Translations under genes and position numbers: made by a program
NCBI GenBank assembly: GCA_963766295.1
Contig: CAVXYW010000002.1
Location: 930,001-994,000, forward strand
Direction: 5' to 3'
Origin: JBBDRJ01 sp963766295
GTDB lineage: Bacteria > Actinomycetota > JAICYB01
Length of the DNA stretch: 64,000 bases
Notes under the pieces: model-generated
The model's input: only the letters and a program-made list of their open reading frames with translations
Database searches by the model: none
What the model was told of the DNA's origin: nothing
Shown: positions 25,074 through 34,328 of the stretch, piece after piece
Numbering within the stretch: position 1 is the stretch's first letter
How the letters are laid out: each line of letters starts with the position of its first letter

Positions 25074-26278
25074 GGCGCTAATCTCGGGACCAGAGTCGGT
25101 AGTGGCGGTGTATCCACCAAAGGCGTAGGTGCAACCGTCGGCGTCGCCGGTGGAATCCGCGGTTCAACTACAGGCGGAAGCGCTGTCGGAGCGTTAGCTC
25201 GCGCTTCGGCCAGCAACGTCTCCCGCTCGAGCACATCGGCGGCGACGGTCGTAACAAGCGGCTCTCTCGGCAGAGCCTCGGCCTTCTCCCTGAAGGAGCC
25301 CGGCGTACCCGAAGCCAGCGCACGAGCGACCACGGTGTTGAAGACGTTGGCTCCCGCACGGTTCAGATGGTCGTAGTCGAAAAAGAAGGTCGTCAGGTCC
25401 ATGCCGCCGGCCATGTCCAAAACGGGCAAGCGCAAACGTTCTGCTTCTCCACGCAAGAAGGTTCGGTAATCGGCGTACTCCTTCTCGCCCAACAGATCGA
25501 TGAGCGGCGCCGAGATCGCCATGTCGACGACTATCACCTCGACTCCGCGACGTCCTAGCGTCGATACCGTCCTCTTGAAGGCTTCGAGCTGTGTGTCGCT
25601 AAGCTCCCAACCGTCTCGATCGATCTCTTCAAGCAATTGGCGCGTCGCCACGTCGACGACTTCAGGGTTGAACGTGAGGCCGTCGCAGCAGGGGAGGCGT
25701 CCGGCAGAGTCGACCCTCGCCGCCGGCACGGAAGGTCCGGGCTGATCGCGCAGACGTCTAACCACGGCGTCGTAAACGGACTTCGGACTACGCAGGTCTC
25801 GTCGGTGACGCACAAGTGCCGAGGCATTCGACAATCGCTGTTCGATCTTGCCAAGCCAGTCATCTCGCACAGCGGCAGAACTGAAGTACGTCTGCGCGGC
25901 ATCGTTGACCGGTTCGACGAAATCGATTGGAGAAACTCCCATCACTACGGTCTTTGGCCGTAGGCGAGGGAGAACTACCTCGGTTAGCCAGTGTTCGTTG
26001 ACCACCGGCGGTCCGCCCCAAATCGCTGCGTTGTAGGCGTTCCATGGGACCTGGAGGGACTTGAGCATCGCGGGATCCCCCGCGAAGAGCATCTGGGACG
26101 ATCCCGCGAACACGACGTCTGTAGCGCCACGGGCATCCATCTGCTTGACCTTGGTCGAGACCATCGGCTCCCGCCACGCGTTGATCTCCGGCAGTGCGGA
26201 ATCGATCGCCCTGACGCCCATTTCGAGAAGAAGGAATGTGACGGCGGCGATCAGCACCGCGCGTGCAATGCGACTCAC
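25070..26278 (-). CDS. Membrane-anchored SGNH-like protein, AlgJ/AlgX-type partner of MBOAT
   Basis: A 402-residue protein with an N-terminal signal anchor (about 3-25). FAGSSQM carries the GxS nucleophile block and DYDHLNRAGANVF the Asp-x-x-His block, so an extracytoplasmic SGNH hydrolase/acetyltransferase domain is likely. The last 50 residues are Pro/Thr-rich (PTVAPTPLVDTPPLP), like a wall-spanning linker. The start at 26278 was preferred over GTG 26284 because AAAGG sits 5 nt before it. It is coupled to the AlgI-like gene and probably completes polysaccharide acetylation outside the cell. Confidence 0.8.
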   Translation of the reverse strand: MSRIARAVLIAAVTFLLLEMGVRAIDSALPEINAWREPMVSTKVKQMDARGATDVVFAGSSQMLFAGDPAMLKSLQVPWNAYNAAIWGGPPVVNEHWLTEVVLPRLRPKTVVMGVSPIDFVEPVNDAAQTYFSSAAVRDDWLGKIEQRLSNASALVRHRRDLRSPKSVYDAVVRRLRDQPGPSVPAARVDSAGRLPCCDGLTFNPEVVDVATRQLLEEIDRDGWELSDTQLEAFKRTVSTLGRRGVEVIVVDMAISAPLIDLLGEKEYADYRTFLRGEAERLRLPVLDMAGGMDLTTFFFDYDHLNRAGANVFNTVVARALASGTPGSFREKAEALPREPLVTTVAADVLERETLLAEARANAPTALPPVVEPRIPPATPTVAPTPLVDTPPLPTLVPRLAP

Positions 26279-26452
26279 AAGCACCTTTCAACCCGAGCCG
26301 AGGCCGGCTCCTCAGTGATTCAACGACGGAACGCGAAGGGGCGATTCGCGCCAAAAGCCTACCGGCTCCCATAGGAACGAACCGTTAACTGCGGATGATT
26401 AGATTTCAACCGGTCGGGCTACCTCGATAGCTACAGAAGAGAGGAGAGTGTC

Positions 26453-26914
26453 GTGAGCGAAGGTCAGGCACTGAAGCGGCTGGAGGCCTTTCTAGGCACG
26501 TGGAGCTTGAGCGCGGACTTCCCAAACATGGCCGAACCTGTACCGGATGTCGATGGACGAGCCGTATTCGAGTGGCTCCTTGACGGCAAGTTCTTGGTCG
26601 AACACTCGGAGGTCGACCACCCCGACGCTCCGAACGGCTTCGTGATCATCGCCCCCGATGGAAGAGGTGAAGGGTCCTATACCGAGCATTACTTCGATTC
26701 CCGTGGTGTTGTCCGGACGTACGCGATGACGTTCGACGGCAAGACATGGACCCTCACAAGAGAAACGGCCGACTTCAGTCCGCTGGACTTCAAGCAGCGC
26801 TACACGGGCATCTTCTCCGACGACGGGAGGTCCATCAACGGCAAATGGGAGATCTGCCACGACGGAAAGACCTGGGAACACGACTTCGACCTCAATTACA
26901 CAAAGGTCGAATAG
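26453..26914 (+). CDS. Small beta-barrel protein of DUF1579-like type
   Basis: A 153-residue soluble protein. LKRLEAFLGTWSLSADF, FEWLLDGKFLVEHSEV and GKWEICHDGKTWEHDFDL resemble lipocalin-like small-molecule-binding proteins annotated as DUF1579 or hypothetical. No catalytic motif is seen. GAGAGGAG precedes the GTG start. It stands alone, convergent with the mycothiol-isomerase-like gene. Confidence 0.7.
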   Translation: MSEGQALKRLEAFLGTWSLSADFPNMAEPVPDVDGRAVFEWLLDGKFLVEHSEVDHPDAPNGFVIIAPDGRGEGSYTEHYFDSRGVVRTYAMTFDGKTWTLTRETADFSPLDFKQRYTGIFSDDGRSINGKWEICHDGKTWEHDFDLNYTKVE

Positions 26915-26927
26915 TGAGGTCCGGGTT

Positions 26928-27710
26928 TTATGGGTTGAAGATCCGAGCAAGCGCACCAAAGTGGCGCACGACCTCAGGATCAGTCCCGGCGAGCGCGTCT
27001 TCGACGTTTCCGCGCCCAAGAAGAGCATCGATGATCGTCGCTGCGTTTCCGTCGACGCCGTTCGCGTCCGGCGTGGCTCTAGGAGGTCCGTCGCCGGTTA
27101 CAACGCGCACGCCGGCGATCACAACGTCCATCGGCTCCTTGACCAAGGTGCCGACGATTGCGAGCGAGTAAGCAAGGACGGGCGTCGCCTCCGATTCTTC
27201 GGCGGGAGGGTGGACATCGAGCGGCAGTAGCACGTCGCGCTCGTGGATCCATGAATCGAAGAACACGTGAAGCGCGCTTAGCCACCACGGGACGAAACCG
27301 AGGGGAGACACGGACACAAGCCCCCACCTTTCGGGACCGCTGGGTCCCACATCGGATGCCATCACTTCGCACGATGCGACGTATCGGTCCCTGGCTTCGA
27401 CGTCGGATATGTCACGACCGGCTAGGACGAACTCGTGCGGCGTCATGATCGGGTCGAAGGACTTGAACGGCGGCGCGTTGCCCGTCCAAAGAGTTTGCAT
27501 CCAATCGTCGACGTCCCGGCAATGACGCAATACGTCTGCAACGCTCCACAAGCTGCATCGCGATTGACTGGCGAGAGCCTCGCTGTTGAGCGCGGCGACC
27601 TCGGCTGCGAATCGACGCCTGTGCTGCGCATACGCAGCAAGGGTGCGGGCCGGGTCGATGTCTACTTGGATCTGATCGCCTTGCGGGACGAGCGCAGGTG
27701 AGGTTTTCAT
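26928..27710 (-). CDS. Maleylpyruvate isomerase/DinB-like protein (mycothiol-type)
   Basis: A 260-residue protein with the MDMPI N-terminal helical bundle (about 20-160), including SLWSVADVLRHCRDVDDWM. His in VADVLRHC and the later WLSALHVFFDSWIHERDVLL fit the metal-binding triad of DinB-like, mycothiol-dependent enzymes. The C-terminal 90 residues match the MDMPI C-terminal domain. The ATG at 27710 was chosen because upstream codons overlap the divergent LLM gene. The substrate is unknown. The family supports an actinobacterial, mycothiol-making host. Confidence 0.82.
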   Translation of the reverse strand: MKTSPALVPQGDQIQVDIDPARTLAAYAQHRRRFAAEVAALNSEALASQSRCSLWSVADVLRHCRDVDDWMQTLWTGNAPPFKSFDPIMTPHEFVLAGRDISDVEARDRYVASCEVMASDVGPSGPERWGLVSVSPLGFVPWWLSALHVFFDSWIHERDVLLPLDVHPPAEESEATPVLAYSLAIVGTLVKEPMDVVIAGVRVVTGDGPPRATPDANGVDGNAATIIDALLGRGNVEDALAGTDPEVVRHFGALARIFNP

Positions 27711-27733
27711 CGATCTCTCTGAGTGTCGCAGGG

Positions 27734-27739
27734 TAGCCT
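27734..27739 (+). promoter_or_regulatory. Putative -10 box of LLM oxidoreductase gene
   Basis: TAGCCT lies 6 nt before the ATG at 27746, with no ribosome site between, which fits a leaderless mRNA. Confidence 0.4.
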
Positions 27740-27745
27740 GTCGCG

Positions 27746-28780
27746 ATGTCAACCGTCGCCAAGGAACTCGGCTGCTATCTGCTGGCCGGTGCACCCAAGT
27801 CGCCTCGCGATCTGATCGAGGAGGTGCGCGAAGCCGAAGAGCTTGGCCTCGGAACAGCTTTCATTTCGGAGCGCTTCAACATCAAGGAAGCTGCGACTCT
27901 GTCAGGCGCGGCGGGCGCTGTGTCGTCGCGCATCCGGATCGCAACGGCCGCCACGAACCACAACACGCGGCATCCGCAGGTGACCGCGTCCTTTGCAACG
28001 ACGATGCACCGTCTCACAGACGGCCGCTTCATGCTTGGACTTGGCCGTGGTATCAAGCCGATGTTCGACGCCTTCGGCATCCCCCAGATCACGACTGCGC
28101 AGCTCGAGGACTTCGCTTTGCTGATGCGCCGCCTGTGGAAAGGCGAAGTCGTTATCGGACACGACGGCCCAATAGGACGATTCCCGATCCTGCACCTCGA
28201 CGCCTCGTTCAACGAAGAGATTCCGCTGGCGATCACAGCCTTCGGTCCACGCACCCTGGAGCTCGGCGGTCGCATCTTCGACGCCGTCGTGCTCCACACG
28301 TTCTTCACCGAGGAGACATTGCAAAGGTGCGTGAAGACTGTGAAGGACGCTGCCGAGCGTGCAGGCCGTGATCCCTCGGCCGTCACGGTCTGGTCGTGCT
28401 TCGCAACAGTCGGCGACCACCTACCGGCGGATGTTCGGCTGAAGAAGACGGTTGGACGCATGGCCACTTATCTGCAGGGCTACGGCGACCTCATGGTGCA
28501 GACCAACAGATGGGATCCGGGTCCGCTAACACGGTTCCGGACCGACGAGGTAGTGACGAGCGTGCGCGGCGCAATAGACCAAGTCGCCACAACCGAACAG
28601 CTCGAGCACATCGCCACGCTGATCCCGGATGAATGGTTGGAGCCCGCCGCCACAGGTTCCGCCGAACAATGTGCCCTGGCGATCCGTGGTCAGTTCGACC
28701 TCGGTGCGGACGCAGTGATCCTCCACGGTGCTTCACCGGCGGAACTCGCCCCTGTTGTCGGCGCGTACAGAGCGGACTGA
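27746..28780 (+). CDS. LLM class F420-dependent oxidoreductase
   Basis: A 344-residue luciferase-like TIM-barrel protein close to the TIGR03857 group of predicted F420-dependent enzymes. Motifs are EAEELGLGTAFISERFNIKE, IATAATNHNTRHP and RFMLGLGRGI. Such enzymes transfer hydride between F420H2 and an organic substrate, which is unknown here. It is divergent from the MDMPI-like gene, 35 nt apart. Confidence 0.9.
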   Translation: MSTVAKELGCYLLAGAPKSPRDLIEEVREAEELGLGTAFISERFNIKEAATLSGAAGAVSSRIRIATAATNHNTRHPQVTASFATTMHRLTDGRFMLGLGRGIKPMFDAFGIPQITTAQLEDFALLMRRLWKGEVVIGHDGPIGRFPILHLDASFNEEIPLAITAFGPRTLELGGRIFDAVVLHTFFTEETLQRCVKTVKDAAERAGRDPSAVTVWSCFATVGDHLPADVRLKKTVGRMATYLQGYGDLMVQTNRWDPGPLTRFRTDEVVTSVRGAIDQVATTEQLEHIATLIPDEWLEPAATGSAEQCALAIRGQFDLGADAVILHGASPAELAPVVGAYRAD

Positions 28781-28856
28781 CCTGCTGCGCTTGTTGGTGT
28801 CGGAGGGGCGTATGGACCCCAATCATCCCGATGACCGGCGAGTTGATCTTGGGGCG

Positions 28857-31800
28857 TTAGTGCGGTGACTCTGGCAGGGTCGCGATGAGGTCGGTCGCGC
28901 GCTGCTCGATCGCTCGGCACCCGTAGGTGACAGCTGTCGCGCCGGCCTCGGTTAGGAGGTCGCGCGCTCGACGCACGTCGGTAGCGCTCGCTCTCGCAAT
29001 GAGCGCTCGAGCCCACTCGACTTGATTGCGGGCATGGAGAAACGGCGCTCGGAGGGCCCGCATCTGCGCGTCGGCCCGCTCGAAGAGATGTTCTGCCTCG
29101 TCGTGGCGGGCGAGCACCGTGGCCAGTCGGGCGAGGTACATCGCAACGGAGCCGCTGAAGCTTGCGCCAGTTGTGACGCCTTGGGCTTCGAACGGCGCAA
29201 GCCGCCGGTGGAGGACTTCGGCGGCGATTTGGTCGCCGAGCCAGGCGGCCGTGTCTGCCCAAAGAGTCGTCATGGTAAGCCAGAGGTAGTCGCGCGCCGC
29301 GTCGTCGAAGTCTTCACGCCGCGCCGCTTCCAGCAGCGGGCGGGCTTCGTCGGTGCGCCCGGATTCGCACAGACTCAAGGCGTGGGCAGCCCGGAGCGTT
29401 GGGATCCCGGGGTTGTCTTCGGCCGCCTGTGCCACGAGCTGCACTATTTCGTCGAAGCGTCCCTGGTGCCATCGAACGTTCATGAGGTTGGCCCCGAAGA
29501 TCGTGAGCGCATCGGGTTGGCCTGAGTCCAAGCCAAGTTCCAGCGCTTCGCCGGCCAGCCGGTCAGCCTGGTCGGCATCTCCGGTGAGCAGAACATGCGG
29601 ACACTGAACCTGGATGAGCTGCCACGCGAGGTAGGGCTGGCCGATCTCATGGGCCATCGCGGTCGCCAGCTCCAGCGCTGCGTCAATACCACCGCGATCC
29701 AAGTCGGACGCCGTCGCGTACACACAGTTCAGGGCGGCCCAGAACCGGGCGACAGGATCGCCGGCTCGTTCGGCCAGCGTGAGCGCTTCTCGTGACGCGG
29801 CGACGGTTCGGGCGAAGCCGTCGGGCAGCCAACGCGCCCTGAAGGTCAGGTTGAGGACGCGCAGGAGCGTCGCTTCGTCGCCGAGGCGCCGGGCCATTGA
29901 CTCGGCGTCTGTGGCTATCGCCTGCACGCGGGGTTGGTCCCCGCTGAAGGGGAGTTCCGCCACCAGCGTGGCCAACAGCCACGCCCGGGCCGGACTGTCG
30001 CCGTCGTCGACGGCGGCCAGCGCCGATTCGAGAGCAGCGACCCGTTCCGCGTCGACCTCGCCGATGCTGCTCGCCCTTCCCCGGTTGTTGGCAATAGCGG
30101 CGGCCACCAGGCGGCCGGCGTCGCCGAGGCGGTCCGCTTCGGCGGCCGCTTCGAGCAGAGTCTCGCGATAGCCGGGATCGCCGGCCTGTCGTTGCGCGTC
30201 ACCCAATCCGATGAGGACGTCGAGGCGCGGGAGAGGATCATGCTGCGGCTCGGCGTCCAATATCTCCACGGCCCGGAGGAACCAGCGGATAGCTTCGTCC
30301 GGGGCCAGGGCGTCAAGCGCCCGCTCCCCGGCCCGGCGGGCGTACGTCGCCGCCTTCCCCGCCTCGGTCGGTTGCGTGGCAGCCATCCAGTGGTAGGCCA
30401 ACTCACCGACGCGGTCGCCCGGATCGTCGCCGCAGTCGGCTTCGAGGAGCTCGCCGATGCGGCGGTGGGTCCTAGCGCGCCGGCTGGCCGACAGCGTGTC
30501 GTAGAGCGTGTGCTGGAAAAGTGCGTGGGTGAAGGTGAACCGACCACTCCGCCCGTCGACCTCGGCCAGGACTTCGGCCCTTGCCGCGGCCTCGAGGGCG
30601 TCGAGTACGTCGTCCTCGTTGCGGTCCGCGGCGCGAGCGAGAAGTGCGAGGTCAAACTCGCGGCCCATCACTGAGGCCACCGTCAGGATCTGCTGTATGT
30701 CGTCACCGAGACGCTGCACGCGCTCGCCTACTACCTCACGTACGCTCGCGGGCAGCGTGACAGAGGCTAGCTCGACCGCCCCCACCCAACGTCCCGCTTC
30801 GCGGCGAATGGCGCCTGTATCCGCCAGGTGTCGAAGTACCTCGGCGCTGAAGAAGGGATTTCCGCCGGTCTCTCTGCGTACTGCGTGGGCCAGCTCGATG
30901 CCGTCGTCATCCATCTCGTGACCGGCGATCGCTTCCAGCAGCGCGACCACGCCGTTGTCGTCGAGGCCACCGACGGCGATGCGCTCCACCGCGGATTCTC
31001 GTCGTAACACCGCAAGGCCCTCCGTCAGCGGTTGGGTTGCTGTCAGATCGCTGTCGCGGTAGGTCCCCACAACAAACACCTCGGCTTGACCAAGCGTGCT
31101 AACGAGGTGGCGCAGCAGTAGCACGGTCGGCTTGTCTGCCCAATGGAGATCGTCGAGCACGACGATTACCGGGGCCACCGATCCCATTTCGGTCAAGACC
31201 GCCGTGATGGCGCCGAAGAGGATGTAGCGCTCGGCGTCGGCATCGGTCGAGAGCGGCTCGGCCAGTTCCGGAATGCGCCGGCGGACCTCGGGGACGAGAC
31301 GTGACAACTCGCGTAGCTGCCGCGCGTCAAGGGCTCGCAACACCGCTTCGGGCGCGCCTGCGACGTACCCACCGAGCGCTTCCACGAAAGGTTGGTACGG
31401 CACGCCGATGTCCTCGTCACAACGGCCATACAGCACAGTGGCTCCGTCACTGTGGGCACGCTCGGCCACATCTCCGGCCAGAGTGCTTTTCCCAACGCCC
31501 GGCTCGCCTGAGAGCAGAACCACGCGATGCCCCTCGCCCGTGAACACCGCCTTCAACGCAGCGCTCAGGTTCTCCAGTTCAAGCGCGCGCCCGACAACGC
31601 CTGTCGTAGGCGCAGTTGAGAGGCGGCTCGGTAGCGGAACCTGTGCAGCCGTCTTGATCGGCGCCCAGGCCACCTCGTACGCCTCGATCGGCTCAGGCAA
31701 CCCCTTCAGCTCCAACGTTCCGAGAGCGAGGAATCGATGGTGCGTGCGGCGGGCGAGAAGGCGCACCGTCTCCGTCGTGACGATCTGCCCACCGCTGGCC

Positions 31801-32168
31801 TTCGCGCATAAGCGGGCCGCCTCCACGACCGGTTCGCCGAAGAAATCGTTGTCGGCTTCAGTCGTGTCGCCACTCGACAACCCAACGCGGATACCGAGAG
31901 GCTCCGCTGCCCTTTGGTTGTAGCGCTCGATGCTCTGTTGCATAGCAACGGCCCCATCGAGCGCTGCACCCAAGCTGGGAAACACCACCATCAGTCCGTC
32001 GCCGAGATTCTTCACTTCTTGTCCACCGGTTGCGGCGACGGCATCGCGCAGCAACCCGAAGTGGATCGCTCGAACGTCCTCGGCCGCCGGGGGACCGAGG
32101 CGACTCGACAGCTCCGTGGAGCCGACGAGGTCGGTGAACACGACCGAGGTCGTAACGTTGGTCGTCAC
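28857..32168 (-). CDS. Class III cyclase-like domain with AAA-type ATPase and TPR region
   Basis: A 1103-residue paralogue of the protein at 5.5-8.8 kb with the same layout: cyclase domain (1-170), P-loop ATPase (LLSGEPGVGKSTLAG, Walker B VIVVLDDLHWAD) and TPR-like C-terminus. Metal residues Asp13 and Asp57, purine-specifying Lys53 and Asp108, and Arg119 are present. The transition-state Asn is Val115 (GEPVVEAARL). This Asn loss is shared by several mycobacterial cyclase-STAND proteins and usually means low or no cyclase activity. There is no LuxR domain. It starts at GTG and lies 99 nt downstream of tRNA-Leu on the same strand. Confidence 0.9.
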   Translation of the reverse strand: MTTNVTTSVVFTDLVGSTELSSRLGPPAAEDVRAIHFGLLRDAVAATGGQEVKNLGDGLMVVFPSLGAALDGAVAMQQSIERYNQRAAEPLGIRVGLSSGDTTEADNDFFGEPVVEAARLCAKASGGQIVTTETVRLLARRTHHRFLALGTLELKGLPEPIEAYEVAWAPIKTAAQVPLPSRLSTAPTTGVVGRALELENLSAALKAVFTGEGHRVVLLSGEPGVGKSTLAGDVAERAHSDGATVLYGRCDEDIGVPYQPFVEALGGYVAGAPEAVLRALDARQLRELSRLVPEVRRRIPELAEPLSTDADAERYILFGAITAVLTEMGSVAPVIVVLDDLHWADKPTVLLLRHLVSTLGQAEVFVVGTYRDSDLTATQPLTEGLAVLRRESAVERIAVGGLDDNGVVALLEAIAGHEMDDDGIELAHAVRRETGGNPFFSAEVLRHLADTGAIRREAGRWVGAVELASVTLPASVREVVGERVQRLGDDIQQILTVASVMGREFDLALLARAADRNEDDVLDALEAAARAEVLAEVDGRSGRFTFTHALFQHTLYDTLSASRRARTHRRIGELLEADCGDDPGDRVGELAYHWMAATQPTEAGKAATYARRAGERALDALAPDEAIRWFLRAVEILDAEPQHDPLPRLDVLIGLGDAQRQAGDPGYRETLLEAAAEADRLGDAGRLVAAAIANNRGRASSIGEVDAERVAALESALAAVDDGDSPARAWLLATLVAELPFSGDQPRVQAIATDAESMARRLGDEATLLRVLNLTFRARWLPDGFARTVAASREALTLAERAGDPVARFWAALNCVYATASDLDRGGIDAALELATAMAHEIGQPYLAWQLIQVQCPHVLLTGDADQADRLAGEALELGLDSGQPDALTIFGANLMNVRWHQGRFDEIVQLVAQAAEDNPGIPTLRAAHALSLCESGRTDEARPLLEAARREDFDDAARDYLWLTMTTLWADTAAWLGDQIAAEVLHRRLAPFEAQGVTTGASFSGSVAMYLARLATVLARHDEAEHLFERADAQMRALRAPFLHARNQVEWARALIARASATDVRRARDLLTEAGATAVTYGCRAIEQRATDLIATLPESPH

Positions 32169-32267
32169 CGACGTGTGCCACTGGGCCTGTGTGACATGCC
32201 TGCCCTTCCTCTAGTGGATGCTAAGCGGCAAACAGGCTCGTTGCGACACGCGGCCCAAACGGTGCGG

Positions 32268-32353
<86 letters not shown>

Positions 32354-32399
32354 GTGCGGCAGCCATGATACGGCGGGGTTCGGCGGTGCACGATCGCGT

Positions 32400-33185
32400 T
32401 CACCCCAGCCATTTCTTCTCCAGTCGGGACAGCCTTCCGTCCTCTCTCATGTCTCTCAAGGCCGCATCAACTACCGCCATCAGGGCTCCGTTGTCCGGAT
32501 GCGCGACGAGCACATGGTTCTCACCGGTGGCGATCTCGTCGACCACGACAAGATCTTTGGAACGGCTTTGTACGAAGCGGCCCAGCGCTTCGTCGTCGAT
32601 CACTGCATCGACGGTTCGTTCGCGAACCGCGGTCAATAGGTCGTCCGGTGCGCCGAGAGTTTCGATGGTGCTCTGTCGGAGGTTTTCGCGCGCCCAATGC
32701 GAGGCGCGGCTTCCTTCAACTACTCCGACCTTCCGTCCCTCGAGGCCCCCCACGTCGCCAATCGAGTGCGGATCCGGTGAGGGTGCAAGCAAGGCGAGGT
32801 CCGCTCCCAAGTAAGGCTGCGACATGCACGTTTCGTCTCGAAGGTCATCTGTGTCACGCAGCCCCGATGCTGCGAGATCGAAGCGATGAGTGAGCAGCTC
32901 GGGGACGAGGGAAGCTGCCGTCCTCCTCCTAAGCGAGAGCTCGAGCCGCGCCTGGCTCGCGATCGCTTCCAGCAGTTCGACCTCGATGCCTTCGGGTTCG
33001 CCGTCCTCGCTTTCGAAAGCGAACGGCGGATAAGAGAGGTCGACTCCAACCACGAGCGAGCCACTCTCGAGCAGGTCGACGTCCGAGCTGATGCACTCGC
33101 CGGCTTCGGACCGTCCGTTGCAACCGGACAAAAGCAGCGCGAGCAGTACGATTCCCGAGGTCAGACGGCTTTTTCGCAGAGTCAC
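32400..33185 (-). CDS. Lipoprotein solute-binding protein, amino-acid ABC type (SBP_bac_3)
   Basis: A 261-residue exported lipoprotein. The lipobox LLSGC ends the signal peptide at about residue 22. The mature domain is a family 3 binding protein: VGVDLSYPPFAFESEDGEPEGIEVELLEAI, then FDLAASGLRDT and GLEGRKVGVVEGS. It should bind a polar amino acid or similar. No permease or ATPase gene adjoins it, so it is an orphan, or it serves a transporter elsewhere. The GTG start follows a TAGCCT box by 6 nt. Confidence 0.9.
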   Translation of the reverse strand: MTLRKSRLTSGIVLLALLLSGCNGRSEAGECISSDVDLLESGSLVVGVDLSYPPFAFESEDGEPEGIEVELLEAIASQARLELSLRRRTAASLVPELLTHRFDLAASGLRDTDDLRDETCMSQPYLGADLALLAPSPDPHSIGDVGGLEGRKVGVVEGSRASHWARENLRQSTIETLGAPDDLLTAVRERTVDAVIDDEALGRFVQSRSKDLVVVDEIATGENHVLVAHPDNGALMAVVDAALRDMREDGRLSRLEKKWLG

Positions 33186-33191
33186 GATGGT

Positions 33192-33197
33192 AGGCTA
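33192..33197 (-). promoter_or_regulatory. Putative -10 box of solute-binding lipoprotein gene
   Basis: TAGCCT on the minus strand lies 6 nt before the GTG at 33185, which fits a leaderless transcript. Confidence 0.4.
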
Positions 33198-33248
33198 CGC
33201 ACCCGAAGGAAGCGCCCAATCTTCGAAAGCGACCCGAAAGCGACGCGC

Positions 33249-34325
33249 ATGCGAAGCGAATCGATGCAGCGCAAACGCGGTCTCGAGATCGGCCGACCCT
33301 TGGGTTCTGTGATCCTGCTCCACCGTTCTTGGATACCCGCTTCGCTACTCCTCGTCGCTCATCTATCGGTGACGGCCTTCGGAGGGCGAGAGCTGCTCTC
33401 CGCGATGGTCATGGCCGCGACGACCGTGGTCGGCTTCTTCCTCAGCGTCGGGCTGCATGTCTTCGGCGAAGCAGTGGTCGCGCGCGCGCTACGCATCCGG
33501 ATCGCAGATAGCGTGCTCTACGTCTTCGGCGGGGTTCCTAGGTTGCTGACCCAGGCTCGCGTACCAGGAGCCGAGATCGCGGCAGCGTTGATGGGGCCGC
33601 TTGTTAGCTCCGCCCTCGGCGCACTAGCACTGCTTGCCGGCCCTCCGGGAGCCGGATGGGTGGCTGAGCTCGTCAGGACTTTGGGGATGATGAACCTTGC
33701 GCTCGCGGCCGTGAACGTGCTTCCCGGGCTCCCTCTTGACGGCGGACGGATCTATGCAGCCATCGTGTGGGCCCGATCCCGGGATCGTGTGAGAGGTGTG
33801 CGCCGCGCGGCGCGGGTCGGTCAGATCATCGGCTTGCTCGCGGTCGCTTGCGGTGTGTGGCTGCTATTCGGGGACGGCGTGTTGGACGACACAGCAGTGG
33901 GTTCGTGGCTGGTCATTACCGGCATCTTCGTAGCCGCGAAGGCGACGAACATCTTCGGGTCTTCGTCGATCACGGGAACTCTCGATGGCCGCACGGCCGA
34001 AAGCTGGGCCAAGCCCTTCGTCGGTCGCCTCAAAGCGGACGCAACGGTTCCCAGCGAAGGCGGCCCCTTCGCCGTCGCTGAGGACGGCAGACTGGCCGGC
34101 GTTATCTTGTCCGCGACGACGGCGACACGCAGCGGGCAACATGTGCGCGATGTGATGGTCCCCTGGACTTCTGAGATAAGCGTCAAATCCAGCGAACCTT
34201 TGGAGCGTGCCCTCGAGCAGCTCGCGCGCCAGCCCGGACGCGTTTTGGTGGTTCTCGACGATGAGGGCACCGTTCGTGGAGTCCTCGATGATCAATCCGT
34301 GCGAGCGAACCTAGGAGCGCAGTAA
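33249..34325 (+). CDS. Site-2 protease family (M50-like) protein with altered active site
   Basis: A 358-residue protein with about six membrane helices and a degenerate CBS-like C-terminal half. Fold hallmarks are kept: LEIGRPLGSVILLHRSW at the start, GGVPRLL, MGPLVSSALGAL and NVLPGLPLDGGRIY with the metal Asp. The zinc motif HExxH is replaced by HVFGE (in GLHVFGEAVV), so the catalytic Glu and second His are missing. It may be a non-catalytic S2P relative. ATG 33249 and ATG 33264 are both possible starts. It leads a tight operon with the thiolase fusion, TrmI and ProA-like genes. Confidence 0.82.
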   Translation: MRSESMQRKRGLEIGRPLGSVILLHRSWIPASLLLVAHLSVTAFGGRELLSAMVMAATTVVGFFLSVGLHVFGEAVVARALRIRIADSVLYVFGGVPRLLTQARVPGAEIAAALMGPLVSSALGALALLAGPPGAGWVAELVRTLGMMNLALAAVNVLPGLPLDGGRIYAAIVWARSRDRVRGVRRAARVGQIIGLLAVACGVWLLFGDGVLDDTAVGSWLVITGIFVAAKATNIFGSSSITGTLDGRTAESWAKPFVGRLKADATVPSEGGPFAVAEDGRLAGVILSATTATRSGQHVRDVMVPWTSEISVKSSEPLERALEQLARQPGRVLVVLDDEGTVRGVLDDQSVRANLGAQ

Positions 34326-34328
34326 GAG

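Noticed and set aside
29934..30674. 246-codon plus-strand frame inside the second cyclase gene
   Set aside because: It is antisense to the TPR and ATPase coding region and has no motif of its own.
28857..32168. LuxR-type DNA-binding domain expected at the C-terminus of the cyclase-ATPase proteins
   Set aside because: Neither large protein has a helix-turn-helix at its end; both finish in TPR-like helices.
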